Of a stretch of DNA of 64,000 nt, positions 31,748 through 39,463 are shown piece after piece. The DNA is taken from the NCBI GenBank assembly GCA_963796565.1, contig CAWCMA010000012.1, forward strand, positions 1 through 64,000, written 5' to 3'. The notes beneath the pieces are model-generated. The model had not been told where the DNA came from, did not search any database, and saw only the letters and a list, made by a program, of their open reading frames with translations. How positions within the stretch are numbered: the stretch's first letter is position 1; each line of letters opens with the position of its first letter. This stretch comes from JAKAVN01 sp963796565. GTDB lineage: Bacteria > Desulfobacterota > Binatia > Binatales > Binataceae. Both the position numbers and the translations under genes were made by a program.

Positions 31748-32419
31748 CTACGATCTTACTATCTGAAGCTTGGCACTTTCAAAGATGTGCCGCAGGCTTT
31801 GAGCCTTTGCTTCTGCACGGTCGAGCACGCGCCTAAGATTCGCAATATCGTCGGCATCTATGGCCAGATACATGTCTGTTGATGTGTTATCTTTGTGATA
31901 CGTCAGCTTGAGCGTATGATTTATGAGTACGGCTTTAGGAGGTTGCTTCGGGTCGTGGCCAAACACGGGCCGCACATCGGTAAAAATACGAACGGTATCT
32001 AGCGTGCGTTCCTGATCTAGGAGCAAATGATGCGCTTTGGCGGCGGTACTTAGTGGTTCAAAGCTAAGCAATTTTGCAAGATTATTTCTTGCGCGATCGC
32101 GTTTGTCACCAGCCAATGTTTCCGCGTCCGCTTCCTCCATTGCATGAAGTATATCAGCCACAAAGTCAGGCACTGGCGTATCAGAATGAGCGCGAGTGAC
32201 GCTAAGCGAGACCAATACTCCGGCGAGCCGGTCTGACTTATCGATTGAAAGAGAGGCCAGCTGTGGTGCGATGGTCTTGAGGCTAGCATCGAAATCAACG
32301 TTGAGCGGGATTTTGGAGAGAGCATCCAAAAGGGCTTCCATTGTTTCATCAGTAAGGTTCGCGAGCGCTCGTAGCGTACGGATGTCTTCGCTGGGAATTT
32401 CTAAACGGGCCAAGGTCAT
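31748..32419 (-). CDS. Cargo operon protein A (223 aa)
   Basis: First gene of the leftward operon, eight bases before gene B. It starts MTLARLEIPSEDIRTLRALA and is largely helical and acidic for ~150 residues (LTDETMEALLDALSKI). A C-terminal part with beta character follows (KAVLINHTLKLTYHKDNTST) and a final coiled helix (LRRVLDRAEAKAQSLRHIFE). The C-terminal pattern resembles short regulators or adaptor proteins seen next to uncharacterised defence candidates, but I cannot name it. Promoter presumably lies in the non-coding right end. Confidence 0.65.
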   Translation of the reverse strand: MTLARLEIPSEDIRTLRALANLTDETMEALLDALSKIPLNVDFDASLKTIAPQLASLSIDKSDRLAGVLVSLSVTRAHSDTPVPDFVADILHAMEEADAETLAGDKRDRARNNLAKLLSFEPLSTAAKAHHLLLDQERTLDTVRIFTDVRPVFGHDPKQPPKAVLINHTLKLTYHKDNTSTDMYLAIDADDIANLRRVLDRAEAKAQSLRHIFESAKLQIVRS

Positions 32420-32896
32420 CCATCCTTCAGCGATAGCAGCATTCTGGCAGCAGATTGATTTCGATTTGTCAAGCGCGTTTCCTTCGCCCAGAAAACTCTA
32501 ACTCATAACTCGCGCTTCTGCAACAATCTCTAATAATTCATAATACACGGAATGATGAAATTTGCGGCTTGGGTTGTAAAACACTGCCTCTTCTCTACGG
32601 CTCACCTCTCTCTCTCTCTAAACGCTGCGGCCTCGCTGTTGAGACTCTGTGTTTGACCTTATAAATCGCCATCGAGGTACGCGCTGAGAAGCGCGAGCCT
32701 CAAGCGTAGGGCGCCGGCAGAGCGGTGCGCGACGCCCGACACGACATCGACAGCGCAGTGCTCGCCCTGAGCGTAGGGCGCTCGATTGATTTCATTGTGA
32801 TGACATTTTTGTATCCTAATCCAGATCGCATGCTCTTGTTCCCTCTAATCTATTGACTCTAAAAGATATTTTGGTACTCGAATCGATGCTGCGCGT
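32420..32896. other. Right end of the element: non-coding, with arm-type site
   Basis: 477 bases without a gene. They hold a CT-microsatellite (near 32603-32621), an 11-base direct repeat GCGTAGGGCGC at 32704-32714 and 32771-32781, and the arm-type site CATTGTGATGACATT at 32793-32807, an exact copy of the one near attL. The last bases, ending ATG directly at the att core, supply a new start codon to the EVE remnant. Confidence 0.55.
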
Positions 32897-33169
32897 ATGT
32901 TCATCTATCACAGCGGCGGCGTTTCGAGCGTGGTCGGGATGAGCGTCGTAAGGTCGCAGCCGCGCGATGATCCGAAGAATCCGAAGTCAGCAGTGATCGA
33001 TCTGGAATTCGCCGGGCGCCTGGAGCCACCCGTGACGTTGGGCGAGATCAAGCAATCCGGGAAATTCGACGACTGGGCGCTGGTTCGGCAGGGACGACTC
33101 TCGACCATGGCAGCGCCAGAGAAATTCGCGGCCTGGATGCGCGAGCGGTATCCGAAGGCCCTCATTTAA
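32897..33169 (+). pseudogene. EVE-domain protein, C-terminal part (split by element insertion)
   Basis: From TTC at 32900 the frame reads FIYHSGGVSSVVGMSVVRSQ and continues with the conserved DDPK..AVDLEFAGRLEPPVTL and a final FAAWMRERYP segment, the C-terminal two thirds of an EVE domain. The ATG at 32897 is element-derived, so a truncated product could be made if transcribed from the element end. It lacks the N-terminal strand and part of the base-binding pocket, so normal function is unlikely while the element is integrated. Its 3' end overlaps the convergent RsbW-like gene by four bases. Confidence 0.88.
32900..32912 (+). repeat. attR core TTCATCTATCACA
   Basis: Exact copy of the 13-bp sequence at 18874-18886, in the same EVE reading frame. 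Recombination between the two would excise 14,026 bp and restore the EVE gene. Confidence 0.9.
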
Positions 33170-33597
33170 GATCGTTTGAGCAACGAGACGCGCCAGCTTA
33201 GTCGAATCACATTGCGGCCATCGCGCCGGCTATAGTGGGCCTCGTCCGCAAGTTCGCGCACAATGTGGAGGCCCAGTCCACCTATCGGTCTGGTCTCGGC
33301 CGGTTGATCGAGGTTGGGTGCCGCATTGGCCAATGGATCGAATGCCCGACCATCGTCACCGAACTCGATCGTCAACTGGCTGCCCTCCAGCTCCAGTGCC
33401 ACTTCGGCCACGCCCTCCGGCTCGGATTGACTGGGATATCCGTACCTCGACAGATTGGTAAACAGCTCTTCGATCACAATGAGTATTCGCGCCCTGTCAT
33501 CCGCCGCGAGCTCATGCTCGGCCGCGAATGTGGCTACAAAGCCTTGCAGCTCGTGCACCGCGCCACTATGGACGCGAACGGTCAGGCAATTTCGCAT
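33166..33597 (-). CDS. RsbW/SpoIIAB-like anti-sigma serine kinase
   Basis: 143-residue GHKL ATPase of the HATPase_c_2 type used in partner switching: it phosphorylates a STAS antagonist or sequesters a sigma factor. Motifs: N box VIEELFTNLSRYGY (Glu plus Asn), G1 box IEFGDDGRAFDP, and G2 region PIGGLGLHIVREL. Length is normal. A STAS protein and a SpoIIE-type phosphatase, its expected partners, lie 1-5 kb away on the same strand. Confidence 0.85.
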   Translation of the reverse strand: MRNCLTVRVHSGAVHELQGFVATFAAEHELAADDRARILIVIEELFTNLSRYGYPSQSEPEGVAEVALELEGSQLTIEFGDDGRAFDPLANAAPNLDQPAETRPIGGLGLHIVRELADEAHYSRRDGRNVIRLSWRVSLLKRS

Positions 33598-33777
33598 CGG
33601 TCATCTCGCCTTCCGCGCGGGTCGTCAACGAATGCGACCGAGTACTCTGTTGTCGTCAAAGCGATCCTCTCTCTGGCTAGGATTCTAGCGTGGCGAGAGG
33701 CCCTTGTCGCGCTGGCGTACTTGCCTGCGGCGCGCTAGCCTGCTGGGGCAGAAACAAAGAACAGCGCGGGGCGGGAC

Positions 33778-34260
33778 ATGCAGCACATGCATCACGGACT
33801 TCACATAAAGCGTCGCATCGCGCACACGTGTTTCGGCGTGCTTTTCGTGCTGCTTTTTGTTTCCAGCACGACCGCACAGACTCCCCAGATTGCGCAGGTC
33901 AAGACCGTTTCCGGACAGGTCTACATACGGCGCGGCGGCGCCCGCATGACTGTCAAGGCCGGGGACCCGCTGTTCGAGAAAGATACGATTGACACAGGCG
34001 CTGATGGTGCGATCGGAATCACCTTTACCGACGACACGGTAATGTCGACGGGCCCGAACAGTGAGGTCGCGCTCGAGGAATACAGGTTCGATTCGAACAA
34101 CTTCCACGGCTCTATGCTGACCGACCTGCGCAAAGGTACGCTCTCGATGGTGTCGGGTGATATCGCAAAGAGCTCGCCGTCTTCGATGAAGGTTAAGACG
34201 CCGGCGGCGATCCTCGGCGTGCGTGGCACACACTTCGTCGTTCAAGTTCCCGAAGACTAG
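33778..34260 (+). CDS. FecR-domain periplasmic protein
   Basis: 160 residues with a signal peptide (AHTCFGVLFVLLFVSSTTAQ) and then a FecR domain: VKTVSGQVYIRRGGARMTVK, GDPLFEKDTIDTGADGAIGI, FTDDTVMSTGPNSEVALEEY, ending VKTPAAILGVRGTHFVV. In the family this domain binds ligands or envelope signals. It is followed at once by an OmpA-like lipoprotein gene and faces a CHASE2-containing phosphatase, an association seen in other bacteria that suggests an envelope-sensing module. Confidence 0.88.
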   Translation: MQHMHHGLHIKRRIAHTCFGVLFVLLFVSSTTAQTPQIAQVKTVSGQVYIRRGGARMTVKAGDPLFEKDTIDTGADGAIGITFTDDTVMSTGPNSEVALEEYRFDSNNFHGSMLTDLRKGTLSMVSGDIAKSSPSSMKVKTPAAILGVRGTHFVVQVPED

Positions 34261-34264
34261 TCAT

Positions 34265-34849
34265 TTGCGACGGCGATATCCATTTTTGTTGATGCTCTTT
34301 GCGCTCGGCTGCTCGCAGCGCCAGGCGCTTTTTGTTGTTCTTCCGAATCCGGACGGCACTTCGGGCGCCATAACGGTCAGCGACGGTCAGAAATCAGTGC
34401 TACTGGACAAGCCCTACTCCGCCAGTGAGGAAAAGGGCGGTAAGTTGGCCGCAACCACCGCCGATTCGCAACAGGTCCAGCAGATATTCGGCCGCGCACT
34501 GGCCGCGGAACCGATTCTACCGAGCCATTTTCGTCTCTATTTTCTCAGAGACACTGATACGTTGACGCCGGAGTCGCAGCAGCAATATCGCGATGTCTTC
34601 GAGGACATCAAGCGACGTCCTGTGTACCAGGTCGAGGTAGTGGGATACACCGATACGCTCGGCAACGAGCCGCACAATCAACAACTCTCCCTCAAACGCG
34701 CGGAAGCAATTCGGGACCGACTCATACACGACGGACTCAACCCCAATTCGATTTCCGTCGCCGGGCGCGGCGATCTGGATCCCGCCGTGCCGACCGGGCC
34801 GCAGGTATCCGAAGCGCGTAATCGCAGGGTCGAGATCACGGTCCGTTGA
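34265..34849 (+). CDS. OmpA-family outer-membrane lipoprotein
   Basis: About 194 residues. A TTG at 34265, four bases after the FecR stop, gives a short lipoprotein signal RRRYPFLLMLFALGCSQ with lipobox LALGC-like ALGC; a GTG at 34223 would give a longer, less typical leader. The C-terminal half is an OmpA peptidoglycan-binding domain: FRLYFLRDTDTLTPESQQQY, VEVVGYTDTLGNEPHNQQLS, LKRAEAIRDRLI, SEARNRRVEITVR. It probably tethers the envelope or relays a signal with the FecR protein. Confidence 0.85.
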   Translation: MRRRYPFLLMLFALGCSQRQALFVVLPNPDGTSGAITVSDGQKSVLLDKPYSASEEKGGKLAATTADSQQVQQIFGRALAAEPILPSHFRLYFLRDTDTLTPESQQQYRDVFEDIKRRPVYQVEVVGYTDTLGNEPHNQQLSLKRAEAIRDRLIHDGLNPNSISVAGRGDLDPAVPTGPQVSEARNRRVEITVR

Positions 34850-37027
34850 CTAGTTTGCCGCAGGCTTGGGGCCCGTCCAGCGTATGGCAAGCATTGTGAT
34901 ATCGTCGGCTTGCTCGGCTCCGGCTGCAAATCGACGGATATCTTCACGCACGAACTCGACCAGCGCTTTGGCGCTGGCCGTTGGCGCTGACCGGAGCAAA
35001 AGCGCCAGGCGCGCCGCCGTATAAAACGAATCGTCTCGAGCTTCAGCCTCGGTCACGCCGTCGGTGTAGAGAAGCAACAGATCTCCCGGCGTAAGTTGAT
35101 GCCGTTCGACGGGGTATTGAAAATCTTCGATCGTACCAAGCGGTGGTCCGCCTTCGCCCGTTAGTTCCACGGGGTCGGCTCCTGTCCGCAGGAGGAACGG
35201 TGCATCTTGACCGGCGTTCACATGAGCGATCATTCCTGAAGCAAGGTTCAAAATTCCAGCGAAGACCGTCACGAACATCATGTTTCCTCCTGCGTCGGCC
35301 ATGTCGCTGCCTGACGCGGATATTTTCGCGTTTGCCTCCGCGAACACCCGATCGAGGGCCTCGCCATGCCGCGTCATCGCGTCGCGCAAAATCTCCTTGG
35401 TCATCGCCATGAAAAGTGCCGCCGGCACGCCCTTGCCCGACACGTCGGCAATCGCGAAGAAGAGATGTCCGGAATCGAGCAGCAGGAAATCATAGAGATC
35501 ACCGCCGACCATTCGCGCCGGTTCGATTAGCGCGTAAACCTGGACATCGCTTCGTTCGGGAGGGCCGGGAAAACGATGAGGCAAAAGCCCCATCTGAATC
35601 GATCGTGCGGCACTAAGTTCGCCCTCAAGACGAACTTCGATCTCACGCTCATGTTCCAGCTCGACCGCGAGACGACGACGCGCCGCTTCGGTGGCGCGCA
35701 AACTCGCTCCTAGCATTACGCCGAATGCGACGATCGATATCACGCTCGGCCAAACGGCATCGACCAGCAAGTTGAAGAAATAGAAACAGCCAAAGGCGGC
35801 GCCGGAGAGCAGGAGGAGTAGAACGAGGAATGCGGCACTGGCGATTCGAGGTCGCCCGTAGGGCAGCGCAAAAATGGTGATCAAGCTCGCCGCCAGGATC
35901 AAAGCGATCTCTATCCAGTTCAGCTTCGCGGGTCGGCGAAGGAGATTTCCGGTGAGGATACATTCAATGAGTTGGGCTTGGACCTCGACGCCCGCCATCA
36001 GTCCGAGTGGGGTTTGCCTCTCGTCTATCAGGCCTTGTCCGACCACACCGAGAAGTACGACCCCGCCGCGCAGCGCGGCGGGGTCGTAGGATCGGTCCAG
36101 CAGATCCGCGGCGGAGATATAACGAATCTCATAGGATGGTGTGAAGTGAGGATATACGCGGCTGCGCGCATCGGTCGGTATGAAAGTGTTACCCACGCTG
36201 CCGCCTTGGACGCCATCCTTGGCCGTCAAGATTCCAAGAGTGCCGGCTCTCAACGCAACACGGAGCATTTCGAGCGTGAGCGCGGGCACCAACTGGCTGT
36301 GACCAACAACGAACAGTGGCAAGCGGCGGGTTATGCCATCAGAGTCCGGACTGTCGAGGACCGATCCTTGTCCGTGCGCAACCGCGGTCAATTCGGGCAC
36401 GCTACGTAGAAGGAACGGGTATGCAATCAAGAACGGACGCGGATCGCCGCCGGATTCGCGAATTATGGTGATACGTGACGGTCCGTGCGTCGCCGGTGCT
36501 GCTTCGTCCGAAGCGCCGATTCCGAGAACCGCCGGTACTTCCTTGAGAGCCGCGGCGAGGCCTACCTCGTTCGCCGGCAACAGTGCCAGCTCGTGGGCGA
36601 GTGGCGACGGAAGGTCCGGCACCGCATCGATCAACTTCCCCGGCGACAGACGATCCGGCTCAGCGAATATGATGTCCACTCCAAGCACTCGCGGATGGCC
36701 CGCGGCGATCCGACGAATCAGAGTCGCCACCAGCGTTCGCGGCCATGGCCACTGGCCGTACTTAGACAAACTTTTCTCATCGATGGCCACGATGCGGACA
36801 GGCAAAGGCTGGTACGCGCGCGGCGCGATCTGTTGTTCGCGATCGAAACCGCGCAACGCGATGGTCTCAAAAAACCCCGGCTCGAGCACCCGGGCGAGAA
36901 CGAGCACACCGAGTATGACTAGCGCGAACCTTCGTCCCGGAGCCCTGAGGATGTCAAGCAAGCCTGCCGACGATCGGGCCTTCGGCGGCCCGGGCTCGTT
37001 CTCAGAGAACGATCTCGAGCCCGTCAT
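34850..37027 (-). CDS. CHASE2-SpoIIE (PP2C) serine phosphatase, membrane sensor
   Basis: 725-residue sensor phosphatase. An N-terminal helix (~33-50) leads to an extracytoplasmic CHASE2 domain (~55-360; VRIVAIDEKSLSKYGQWPWP, GVDIIFAEPD, RGGVVLLG). Three membrane helices follow (~370-445), then a coiled linker and a SpoIIE-type PP2C domain with MVGGDLYDF, FAIADVSGKGVPAALFM, LLLYTDGVTEA and ADDITMLAIRW, so the metal Asp residues are present. It should dephosphorylate the STAS antagonist at 38020. It overlaps the MBL gene by 26 bases, so they are co-expressed. Confidence 0.92.
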   Translation of the reverse strand: MTGSRSFSENEPGPPKARSSAGLLDILRAPGRRFALVILGVLVLARVLEPGFFETIALRGFDREQQIAPRAYQPLPVRIVAIDEKSLSKYGQWPWPRTLVATLIRRIAAGHPRVLGVDIIFAEPDRLSPGKLIDAVPDLPSPLAHELALLPANEVGLAAALKEVPAVLGIGASDEAAPATHGPSRITIIRESGGDPRPFLIAYPFLLRSVPELTAVAHGQGSVLDSPDSDGITRRLPLFVVGHSQLVPALTLEMLRVALRAGTLGILTAKDGVQGGSVGNTFIPTDARSRVYPHFTPSYEIRYISAADLLDRSYDPAALRGGVVLLGVVGQGLIDERQTPLGLMAGVEVQAQLIECILTGNLLRRPAKLNWIEIALILAASLITIFALPYGRPRIASAAFLVLLLLLSGAAFGCFYFFNLLVDAVWPSVISIVAFGVMLGASLRATEAARRRLAVELEHEREIEVRLEGELSAARSIQMGLLPHRFPGPPERSDVQVYALIEPARMVGGDLYDFLLLDSGHLFFAIADVSGKGVPAALFMAMTKEILRDAMTRHGEALDRVFAEANAKISASGSDMADAGGNMMFVTVFAGILNLASGMIAHVNAGQDAPFLLRTGADPVELTGEGGPPLGTIEDFQYPVERHQLTPGDLLLLYTDGVTEAEARDDSFYTAARLALLLRSAPTASAKALVEFVREDIRRFAAGAEQADDITMLAIRWTGPKPAAN

Positions 37028-37967
37028 AGGCGGAAGTGATGATTAATCTTTGCTGTTGCTCTGGTCGGCTGATTTCTTCATAGCGGCGCGTCTCGGCCAG
37101 GATTTGTTCGAGCGTCCGATCGTCGTTCGACGGCTCATGATGGTACATCACAAGATGTTTCACGTCGGCGAGCTGGGCGAGCTCGACCCCGATTATATTG
37201 CTCGAATGTCCCCAGTCTTCTTTCACGGAAATCTGATCGGCGAGTGAGTATTGAGCGTCGAAAATGAGTAAGTCCGCGTTGCGGAAGAACTCGATGAAAG
37301 GATAGTTCCGATCCAGGGCTTCGTACTTGTGCTCGGAATCGGTGGAATATACCAGCGTCCGTCCGTCTTTCGAAAAGCGATAGCCGTAGGAATCACCGCC
37401 GTGCCTTTGCGCCATCGCTCGCACCGAAAGTCCGTCAATTTCGTATGTGCGGCCGGGCTCGAGTTCGACGAACTCGATGGTCGCGCCAAGCGTTCGGAAA
37501 TCGACGGGGAACGATGGATTCGATTGCTGACGCTCGAAGGCCTCGCGCATGACCTTGTGACAGCCGTGGATGCGGATGACGTTGCCCGGAATGTAGGCCG
37601 GAGCGAAGAAGGGAAACCCCATTACGTGGTCCCAATGAAGATGAGACATGAAAATGTTGAAGCGATTCTTCCTGGCAGGACCATGCTTCGCCAGGATGCT
37701 ATTGCCGAACTCGCGTGCGCCCGTGCCCATGTCGCAAAGCACGTACTCGTCACCGCCGGCGACGATTTCAACGCAGCTGGTATTGCCGCCATACGTGCCG
37801 GCGACCGAAAAGGGCAACGTGCGGTCGATGAAGGCGTCGATCGCCTCGGCTCCGTCCAGGCTTCGACCGCGGGCCGCGAGCAGCGCCTCGCGGATCTTCC
37901 CCCGGACCGCGCGATAATCAAGCGGTGCGGGCAGCGAACCTCGGGTTCCCCAAAAGCGGACTAACAT
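37002..37967 (-). CDS. MBL-fold metallo-hydrolase (RNase Z/phosphodiesterase-like)
   Basis: 321 residues beginning MLVRFWGTRGSLPAP, a start shared by MBL-fold phosphodiesterase-like enzymes. Metal motif HLHWDH is at ~129-134, with further ligands in GHSSN and MYHHEP. The VRFWGTRGS..-type proteins are often encoded beside signalling modules and may act on cyclic nucleotides or phosphate esters; the substrate is unknown here. It is coupled to the phosphatase gene downstream, so it is likely part of the same signalling unit. Confidence 0.85.
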   Translation of the reverse strand: MLVRFWGTRGSLPAPLDYRAVRGKIREALLAARGRSLDGAEAIDAFIDRTLPFSVAGTYGGNTSCVEIVAGGDEYVLCDMGTGAREFGNSILAKHGPARKNRFNIFMSHLHWDHVMGFPFFAPAYIPGNVIRIHGCHKVMREAFERQQSNPSFPVDFRTLGATIEFVELEPGRTYEIDGLSVRAMAQRHGGDSYGYRFSKDGRTLVYSTDSEHKYEALDRNYPFIEFFRNADLLIFDAQYSLADQISVKEDWGHSSNIIGVELAQLADVKHLVMYHHEPSNDDRTLEQILAETRRYEEISRPEQQQRLIITSAYDGLEIVL

Positions 37968-38019
37968 CGATGTATATCCTTTCAGTCCAAGCCCGCCGTT
38001 TGCGATAAGTTCCGATGGC

Positions 38020-38355
38020 TTAGCTCAAGGCTGCGATGGCCGCGGCGGTCGTCTCGAAGACCTGTACCACGAGTGAGAAGCGGCTAATCGCGAAAATCTC
38101 CTTAACCATGGGTGTAAGACCTGCGGCCGCGAGACGACCGTTAGTTGCCTTCGATTGTTTGGAGGCCATCATTAGCGCGCGGAGGCCCGCGCTCGATATG
38201 TACTCGACGCCCGAAAAATCGACCAGAACTGTAGTTGCGGCGGACCCGACACAGGCGAGCAATTTGGCTTGAAATGCCGGGCTCGTATCGTTGTTGACGC
38301 GCCCTACGGGGCTGAGTACTACGATCTTGCCTTCGAGCTGCTCGCTGATTTCCAT
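38020..38355 (-). CDS. STAS-domain anti-sigma factor antagonist
   Basis: 111 residues, full SpoIIAA/RsbV size. VVLSPVGRVNNDTSPAFQAK and VLVDFSGVEYISSAGLRALM carry the conserved phospho-acceptor region (SSAGLR). It would be phosphorylated by the kinase at 33166 and dephosphorylated by the CHASE2-SpoIIE protein. It is the first gene of the leftward signalling group, 52 bases before the MBL gene. Confidence 0.9.
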   Translation of the reverse strand: MEISEQLEGKIVVLSPVGRVNNDTSPAFQAKLLACVGSAATTVLVDFSGVEYISSAGLRALMMASKQSKATNGRLAAAGLTPMVKEIFAISRFSLVVQVFETTAAAIAALS

Positions 38356-38506
38356 AGGCTTCCCCGATCCGCAGCAACAGGCCCAAACAGCAGTTCGGCG
38401 CGGCGAGTTATTCTCGACGTTTATTCGATGGTGCGCAAGATCGTCGTGTTTATCGCGTCCTTGAATTAATGGCCATCGAATGTCTTCCCAAATCGCTCGT
38501 TTCCTA

Positions 38507-39382
38507 CTATGACAAATAGTCCTTTGCCATCCGCTCCAGGACGCGCTCGGCGTTTTCGCGGTCCAGTACCGGGGCCAAAATCAGCCGATGGGCGCCCGCC
38601 TCGGCATACTCCGCCAATGCGCGTTTTGGGTCCTGCGGTTGCAACTCGGGTTGCTGCAGGAAGGTCATCGATATCTCGAGCTGGTTAAAATCCCGCCCAG
38701 CCTCGGCACATAACCGCTTCATTACAGCAAGGTCGCTCGCCAGATCCTTTGGAGGCAGCGCCACCGGCATCCATCCATCGCCCAGCGCCACCGTGTCCTT
38801 GATCGCGCGCTCGCGTTTCCAGTTGAGCCCGCCGGCTCCTATGAAGATCGGCGGATGCGGCTTGTGCGCCGGTTTCGGATTCGATATGACCGCGGGGAAT
38901 TTCAGGAACCGGCCCTCGAAAGTCGCCTCTGGTTTGGTCCAGAGCTCCTTCATGGCGCGCAGGTACTCCCGCGCGATCGGCCAGCGCCGCGGAAAGTCGA
39001 CGCCCATGATTTCGGACTCTTCCGCCTGCCATCCCGCGCCAATCCCAAACAGAAATCGGCCGCCCGAGAAGTAATCCAGAGTGGCGACTTCCTTTGCCAG
39101 CGCAAGCGGATGGCGTTCCGGCACCAGGCATATCGCCGTTCCCATCTTCAGCGTCCGGGTCACTGAAGACATCATGCCCAGCAGCACGAAGGGATCCGGA
39201 AAGCGCGTGTACACATCGGGAATTTTGCCGTCGAGCGCAGGGTAGGGCACCTTGGTGTGGACAGGGATGATCGCGTGCTCGGGCACCCAGACGGATTCGA
39301 AACCCAACTCCTCGCATCTGCGCGCGACGGAGCCCGGGTCCAGCGTCATTTCCGACACCATTGCGAATATTCCGATCTTCAT
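38507..39382 (-). CDS. LLM-class oxidoreductase (probably F420-dependent)
   Basis: 291-residue luciferase-like TIM barrel. Start at 39382 (MKIGIFAMVSEMTLD) has GGAGGG upstream. Family features: GFESVWVPEHAIIPV, TALCLVPERHPLALAKEVAT-like strand (TAICLVPERHPLALAKEVAT), FSGGRFLFGIGAGWQAEESE, and PPIFIGAGG. These match the F420-type 'TIGR03619' group of probable oxidoreductases in actinobacteria and Binatota-like genomes. It is the most downstream gene of a leftward catabolic group; substrate unknown. Confidence 0.85.
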   Translation of the reverse strand: MKIGIFAMVSEMTLDPGSVARRCEELGFESVWVPEHAIIPVHTKVPYPALDGKIPDVYTRFPDPFVLLGMMSSVTRTLKMGTAICLVPERHPLALAKEVATLDYFSGGRFLFGIGAGWQAEESEIMGVDFPRRWPIAREYLRAMKELWTKPEATFEGRFLKFPAVISNPKPAHKPHPPIFIGAGGLNWKRERAIKDTVALGDGWMPVALPPKDLASDLAVMKRLCAEAGRDFNQLEISMTFLQQPELQPQDPKRALAEYAEAGAHRLILAPVLDRENAERVLERMAKDYLS

Positions 39383-39463
39383 CTGTCCCTCCGACGCAAG
39401 ATTCACTTCGGCGATCTTTCGACCTTGGTCCCAGACGCACCAGTGACGGGTTAAAGTTCGTGC

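Larger units (their letters stand above)
18874..32912. mobile_element. 14-kb integrated phage-satellite-like element with terminase but no virion genes
   Basis: The element is bounded by the 13-bp repeat TTCATCTATCACA at 18874-18886 and 32900-32912 and sits inside an EVE-domain gene. Order from the left: arm-type repeats, P4-type integrase, RHH protein, excisionase-like HTH, primase-polymerase, DUF3987 helicase-like protein, a large inverted repeat (possible origin), small and large terminase, a run of small unknown genes, a leftward group of four small genes, a control region with AAGCGCTT repeats, a small Cys-containing protein, and a leftward three-gene cargo operon. No portal, protease, capsid or tail gene is recognisable. 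It could be a phage satellite, or a prophage that lost its structural genes. Confidence 0.85.
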
